A DNA stretch of 64,000 bases from Lunularia cruciata (Eukaryota > Streptophyta > Marchantiopsida > Lunulariales > Lunulariaceae), in the NCBI GenBank assembly GCA_948567375.1, contig OX419759.1:7284744-7348743 (forward strand), written 5' to 3'. The first letter of the stretch is position 1. Every line of letters begins with the position of its first letter. The translations under genes were made by a program, and so were the position numbers. Below are positions 58,219 to 64,000 of the stretch, piece by piece. The notes beneath the pieces were generated by a model. That model was not told where the DNA came from. It did not search any database and saw only the letters and a list, made by a program, of their open reading frames with translations.

Positions 58219-58430
58219 ACCGACCTTCACGGCACCCCCCATGAGGCCTTACGCAAACCCAATTTCAGAAACTCAACTTTGCAGCCGGGCCGCCTCCTCA
58301 GGAGCGCGTCTCGTCGAGCCTTGGCGGGCTCAATGGAGTGCTTGAAACTTGAGAGTGTTGTGTTGCCCGAGAAGTGCCCTGAGCGCCATACGAGCTCTGC
58401 GGAAATGACAAACGAGCGCATGCACTAGGA
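58219..58430 (-). other. Probable external transcribed spacer upstream of the 18S fragment
   Basis: GC-rich sequence directly upstream of the 18S 5' end, in sharp contrast to its AT-rich neighbours. From its position it should be the 3' part of the 5' ETS. It was not confirmed by comparison, because spacers are not conserved between species. Confidence 0.6.
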
Positions 58431-58561
58431 CCGCACGCATAATTAAGAAAAACCAAATTATCTTTTTTAATATAAAGAAAAATAAACTATGATGAAACCG
58501 CACGCATCATTTTAAAAAAAAAAACATTTTTTAATATAAAGAAAAATAAACAATGATGAAA
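58431..58561. repeat. 67-bp tandem duplication
   Basis: The units 58431-58497 and 58498-58561 begin CCGCACGCAT and share TTTTTTAATATAAAGAAAAA then ATGATGAAA. They mark the outer edge of the rDNA-derived segment. Confidence 0.9.
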
Positions 58562-59030
58562 CGCAGCGGTCGTAACGAAAAGACATGCATCTAAATTTCC
58601 TTGGCTTAGTAGACAGAAAAGAAATGGAAAAGAAATGGAGAGGGGCTGAAAGACAACATTAACAGGGAAGAGCGTGAGAGTGAGCTACTTATATTTACGG
58701 AATAAACAAAAGCGAATTGGCAGCGCGCGACGCCATCGTCCGTCGCAGAAACCCCGTCCCAGGGGAGAAGACGGCGCGGGACGTACGGTCAGTCTTGTCT
58801 TGGGGAGAGTCGCTTGGGAGGACAGGGGCTCATATCAAGGGTTATACCGAAGAGCTTGTCTCTCGAAGAATACGAAAGGAAAGGGAAGCCTCAGGAAGGA
58901 ATTCACAGTTCTTCTGCTCGAGAGAAACAGAGAGAGCGATGGAATGACAGAGGAGTTTGAAGAATTTTGCGGTTAGAAGTCGGAACAAGAGAAAATAGTC
59001 GAGAAATTCGTCGTGGAGAATTTTTGAGAA
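58562..59030 (+). promoter_or_regulatory. Promoter and 5' leader region of CSN1
   Basis: The last 470 bp before the CSN1 start contain purine-rich leader sequence (GAGAGAAACAGAGAGAG near 58.92 kb) and short upstream frames at 58674-58976 and 58717-58947 that begin with ATG and end before the main start. These could act as upstream ORFs if transcription starts early. No TATA box could be assigned with confidence. Confidence 0.4.
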
Positions 59031-62000
59031 ATGGTGATTGAAGGAATGGAAGGAGCGGGGAGTAGAGTGGCGGGGGCAGGAGGTGGAGGTGGAGGTGGAG
59101 GTGGTGGTGGTGGTGGTGGAACAGGAACAGGAGGAGGAGGAGCGGAGCAAATGGACGTCGAAAGTTATGCGAGTTTGTATACTGGACACACAAAAATTGC
59201 TCGGCTGCATTTCATCGCGGATCATTGTCATTCACGGGCGTTGGAGCTAGAGGCTCTTCGGATGGCGTCTGATGAGATAAAGAGAGGGGAGAACACTGCT
59301 CTATATCGTGAGTCCGTGGATAAGATTGGTGGACGCTTGGGAATTCCATACTTGTTGGATCAAGAGTGGATTGATGTGGTTGATCGTCGGGCCGCTCAGC
59401 GTCAAGAAAAGCTGGAGATGGAGCTCAATGGTTATAAGGTGGCGTAGCTTCTCTGATCCTCATAGTTCTTATATAGCTGGCAGGACGTATTACCCTTAAT
59501 TCTGTTGATCCTCGTTTTTCTTCTTTGCCATGAGATTCACGGACAGGAAACAATCCAGTCGGTTTCTCTTTTCATATTGGCGTTGTCGGATCCTAATTGT
59601 TTTCAGTTTGAAACCACATCTTGTAGAACTTGACCTAAAGAATTTAAGGTTTTATCCAACAACGATTGTAATATTTTTTTCTTCAACTGTCATGCCGTCT
59701 TCCGATGTAGTACTGGAGGGTCTTAGTTGTACGTTTCTCTTGCAGAGTTTGTGGGCCCTGCATGAGTAGAATTAGTCTTCAGCTTTCAGTGCAATAGGCT
59801 CAAACAAGCCCCTGTAGCCGAGGATAGCTAGGTGAGTAAGTGACATTCAATAGAATAGCTTTTATAACAAGAGTAGTAGTCCATACGTCTTAGGTCATAA
59901 GGTACACAACGTTAGAGCACATTCATGCAAGCGGTGTTGGAATATTTCAAATCCAGCCATATTTAAAAGCTATTTAATTGTTTGGCAGACAAACCTGATT
60001 AAAGAGAGCATTCGGATGGGATACAACGACCTCGGAGATTTCTATTATTGGCGTGGTGATCTACAGCAAGCGTTCAAGTGCTATGTTCGAACTCGAGACT
60101 ACTGCACGACCTCAAAACACATAATTGCTATGTGTTTGAATGTTATTCTAGTCAGCATCGAGCTCGGGCAGTTTGTTCATGTTTCCAATTATGTCTCGAA
60201 GGCAGACCAAACTCCTGATGTACAAGATCCAATTGTGCTGGCAAAGTTGCGGTGTGCTGCAGGCCTTGCCCACCTCGAAAGCAAGAAGTACAAACTAGCA
60301 GCCAGAAAGGTTTTCAGAAGTTTCTCCTTCATTCTTATAACAAATGAAAAGCTCTAGTGTTTTTAACCTTAGCAGAGAGATCAGGAGGATAAGGGATGAA
60401 TGAAAATATGTGACCCTTCCATGCAGAGCAATAGTATTAGTTGAGGGCATCACCTTTTCTGTCTAGGGCGTAGTTCTGTTCGATTCCAGCAAGAATGATG
60501 TTATTTGACTTCAAAACATTGTTTGTGGCGCTTATTGTCTTATTATCGCTGAGATCCTAACATTCTTCTTTTTGGTTCCGTCTGTGTCAGTTTGTGGACA
60601 CGCATTTTGAACTGGGAAGCAACTTCACTGACGTTATTGCACCTCAAGATGTTGCCACTTACGGTGGTCTTTGTGCACTTGCTTCATTTGATCGGGCAGA
60701 GCTCAAGGTACGATAAGTTAGGATCACTAACTCAAGCGTTTCTACTTCTCAAGGTTGCTAACTGTATTGTGACCTGCCTGATAGTCTCACGTGATATCTC
60801 CATTTACAGAGTAAAGTCATCGACAATATCAATTTCAGGAACTTCTTGGAGCTAGTACCGGAAGTTCGGGAACTTATACACGATTTCTATGCGAGGTGCC
60901 TTGTCTTATCTTTCATATGAACATGTTACCTTGCAACTGTTTGTTGCAAATTGTTATATTTTAGTTTGCTCCACAACTACCTGGGTTGAAACGCTCTCGT
61001 GAAAAGCTTGAAGTAATGACTTACTGCTAAAATGGTCTTTCCTTCAAAGTACTCGCTTTTGAATGAAATCACTCCAGATCTATTGTTCAACCTAGAAAAG
61101 AGAATCTTCGGTCGTAGTGCTTTGTTTGGAATTTACTCACATAACGTTGTCTCGTGATTATTTGCTTTCTGAAGTTCATTTAACGGTAGACGTTTCCTGC
61201 TTGCAGTCGGTATGCGTCATGTCTGGGCTATTTGCAGAAGCTGAAGCCAAATCTTCTTCTGGATATCCATCTTTATGATCATGTAGAAGCTTTATACGAG
61301 CAAGTTAGACACAAAGCCCTGATCCAGTATACAAATCCCTTCATTTCGGTCGATTTGAACACAATGGCAAGTGCATTCAAAACAAGCGTGGCCGGCTTAG
61401 AGAAAGAGCTCGCGGCCCTGATTATGGAAAATCAAATACAGGTACTAAACTCTCATGTCTGTCATGATAGCTAGAGGCGAAGTAGTCCAGATCCTCATAA
61501 TAGACCACTAAATTCTATTCTAGTTATCGACCTGAGAGCTTTAGGTTGGGGAGATGACTTTACCTATTGAAGTGATAAATCTTTTCTTTTTGGCAATGGC
61601 TTTATAGGCTCGCATTGACTCCCACAACAAGATCTTATTTGCTCGGCATGCGGACCAAAGGAATGCAACCTTTCAGAGAGTTCTTCAAACTGGCTCAGAT
61701 TTCCAACGGGACACGAGAGCAATGTTATTGCGTGCTAACCTTATGCGCCATGATTTCGTCATGAAAGGTGTGATACACAATCTGGTCATATATTCTATAA
61801 GTTTGGTTCTGAGTTTACTTTCCAGGAAGTGTAGTTCTTGTGTTCTTTTTGATCACGCATTACCACTTGTTGGCCACTAAGAGCAAAAGATTTAAATTCG
61901 AAATGATCTTCGCTTCATACCTTGCCCCTTATCTGGTTGTCCTCGTATTAAGGTTTTCGTTCTTCTATTGAGCCATTGTTATCTTATTTCTCTGTGGAAT

Positions 62001-62051
62001 CGTGCGCCTGCATAGTGATCCTATTAACTTCTTGCTGACTCAGGAACATGA
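59031..62051 (+). CDS. CSN1: COP9 signalosome subunit 1 (CSN1/FUS6)
   Basis: CSN1 is a core subunit of the COP9 signalosome, which removes the NEDD8/RUB tag from cullins and so regulates cullin-RING ubiquitin ligases; the Arabidopsis gene is FUS6. Exon model: 59031-59438, 59989-60309, 60591-60707, 60810-60895, 61207-61441, 61608-61767 and a last codon pair at 62044-62051. All have GT-AG borders and fitting phases, giving about 444 residues (Arabidopsis 441). Readable blocks: [71 protein letters not shown], the PCI region [20 protein letters not shown] to [18 protein letters not shown], and [19 protein letters not shown] at the C-terminus. The N-terminus has an added polyglycine run. The start ATG is the first in frame and precedes the conserved region. 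An alternative last exon at 62504-62604 is possible. Confidence 0.93.
59077..59146 (+). repeat. GGN trinucleotide repeat coding for polyglycine in CSN1
   Basis: A GGA/GGT run encodes about 14 consecutive glycines followed by a short GTGTGGGG-like tract, residues about 16-37 of CSN1. This precedes the conserved part and looks like a length-variable, disordered extension. Confidence 0.9.
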
Positions 62052-62604
62052 GCCTGTTGTGCCCTACAGGTTGAAGTAGTCACAGCGGTCATAAGGACTC
62101 TATATGATCATCAGTTGCTCCACCTAGACTCGAGGACCTGAGCTCGCTCGGTACGTACATAGAAAGCTTTAAGTTTCAAATTGAAGCAATTATTCCATCT
62201 TGAAGGAATGGTATCTGCAGATAACACCAAGCTTGAGTCAGTGGAGGCAGTTTTTGGGACTTGTGTATACTTGATGGATTAGACTGTAGTGGTCTTTAGA
62301 GGCACATAAGCTGTCTCGCAACTAGTTAGTGAAGGACGTGTACACTGTCTTTGCTATTACTCTGATTCAAGCACAGTGTAGCGGGTGGCCTGAAGAAGCC
62401 CCAGATAGAAGGAGATCGATATCTACCATGCTTGGTATTGTAATATCATTGCAACCTGTGACGAAGTAAATATCAGGTATTTTTTGAAAATTTCTTCTGT
62501 CAGGAACTTCACGCCTCGCCTTTGTTCTTGTTATTCGAGCAGGACTCTCTGCAGGCTTTCTTTATGCCTATCTCTACGACTTCAAGCGCAAGCTGTTACA
62601 ATGA

Positions 62605-64000
62605 GCATCAGAAAGGGAATGTTATAGAGCGCATGAAAAGGAACCAATATTTCCACAGCAAGGATAATGGATTAGAAAAGTGGAGAGGACCCCCCTTATA
62701 GTCTATGTCACTCACAAACATTGTGCCAATTTCCTCCAGAATACGAAGTCTACTTCTCTAAGAAGACAACTATCTTTGCGTAAATATTGTTGACGTTTAA
62801 ACGTAAGCAAGTCTTCATCAACGCATGTTGAAGTATCGGCGAATAAGACGTGATGCTGCGGTAAGTATTGAACGCCTCAATGGACTGTGAGTTACTCGCT
62901 CAAAGAAGGGAGCACAATTTCAGCAACGGAAATGTTATCCGGTCCAGAATGTTGTATCCAGACGCATGAATGCAGTCCTGAAGGATAGGGGCAGCATCCA
63001 GAGTAAGCATATTTAACTTTCTTGATTTACGGGAAACAACTGACCTTCTTCGATGTGCGAACTAGTTTTGTAAATAAGCTGGAGTCCAGGACGGAATTCC
63101 CACCGTGTACTGTCACAGCTGATCTTTTTTGGATCGGTAGATGGACGCTCCTTCCACCTTTATAGGATGCAAATGTAATCTCCTACTCAAATTTCATCCT
63201 TATCTCATCCATAGATAGAGAATAACAAATTAGCGAGTCCATCTCCAGAGTTACAGTCGAGCAGCTGACATGAGTGACACTAGAACCGGAGTGATATTAA
63301 CACTTTTACAGTTCTAGAAGGAATTGTCTCGCACAACCACATGTTTAAAAAGTTTAAGCCGCACATGTACCATTCCCCATTGCATTCCTCACTTTGAAAA
63401 CCAATTTAGATTGGGGACATGATGCTTAGGATTTAGGCTAGAATAGTTACGATGAATCTCTTCCAAGACATCTGTTTGCAGCTTCAAGAAAGAAATGTGT
63501 GAATACGTATCTCCATTTCGTTTACTTCACATAAAAGTCTATTATTGTTCAGATTGTTTCTTACAACAACGATAACAGCAAGCGGTCAAGTGGTGAATGC
63601 ATCTTCACTTAAATTACCGTGATGAACTTTTCAAAAGGATAATTACGTTGAATCTCTTCTCGCAAGAACCCGACACGAACTGTGTTTCACTTTGGTAAAG
63701 GTCCATAATACTGACCAAGATCTGGTACTTAAGTAATCTATTTCCAATGTCCTTTTTCCTTTCCAATGTCATTTGACCATCAGATAGCGGATATTGTATT
63801 TCGACTCCTCAGTGGTATTCTGCTGACAAAACTGGTTCGTTTACTGTCTGAAAATGTGGTATCAAACTACCTTCCAAATATCATTATACACTTTCTTAAA
63901 TATTTCTGAAAACACACTTAATGCAAATATGACATAGTAGCACTTCACATGACAAAGAAAACGACTAAGATTACTGATAAGTATGTCAGTTTATATTCTC
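62605..64000. other. Downstream intergenic sequence, nothing recognised
   Basis: Short frames only. The CSN1 3' UTR should lie at its left end. No transposon motif or second gene is visible before the window ends. Confidence 0.55.

Noticed and set aside
58674-58976. 100-codon frame upstream of CSN1 as a separate gene
   Set aside because: It overlaps another frame of similar size and a purine-rich leader and has no known domain; treated as a possible upstream ORF at most.
1-64000. CRISPR arrays, operons or bacterial genes
   Set aside because: No spaced direct-repeat array; genes have spliceosomal introns and plant-type retrotransposons throughout.

Overview
This window is nuclear DNA of a land plant. 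It holds two intron-rich conserved genes at the edges and about 37 kb of nested, decayed retrotransposons between them. The left gene encodes a Dicer-like protein with platform/PAZ, RNase IIIa, RNase IIIb and dsRBD regions but no visible N-terminal helicase. That architecture matches the 'minimal Dicer-like' type I know from the moss Physcomitrium, so I favour a bryophyte, probably a moss. I cannot fix the species. A degenerate 18S rRNA piece is also of land-plant type.

Layout: 1-13.5 kb is intergenic, with microsatellites, small tandem duplications, one strong hairpin and five copies of a short dispersed repeat (here called repT). 13.5-18.7 kb is the Dicer-like gene (+). 18.8-20.5 kb holds tandem duplications. 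20.5-57.4 kb is an AT-rich transposon block: a Ty1/copia relic (-, 22.0-26.05 kb, itself hit by repT with an 11-bp target duplication); a gypsy gag-protease fragment (-, 26.6-28.5 kb); element A, a long-LTR Ty3/gypsy (+, 28.77-42.31 kb) whose 5' LTR is split by a complete chromodomain gypsy element (-, 29.04-33.38 kb); element B, a relative of A in the opposite direction (-, 42.31-50.81 kb) whose leader is split by a 3.7-kb unrecognised coding insert X (-); and a second diverged X copy at 52.2-54.6 kb. 57.65-58.43 kb is a repT copy fused to the 5' end of an 18S rRNA gene with its upstream spacer. 59.0-62.1 kb is CSN1 (COP9 signalosome subunit 1), + strand.

Most notable: element A carries a cytosine-5 DNA methyltransferase-like domain between protease and reverse transcriptase, and element B keeps the first motif of it. 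The Dicer-like gene has a Glu-to-Gln change at a catalytic position of RNase IIIb. Insert X is a two-copy element with a conserved protein I do not recognise. The two host genes work in separate pathways (small-RNA production; cullin deneddylation). The transposons are all broken by stops, frameshifts or deletions. All motif calls come from reading translations by eye, without database searches.
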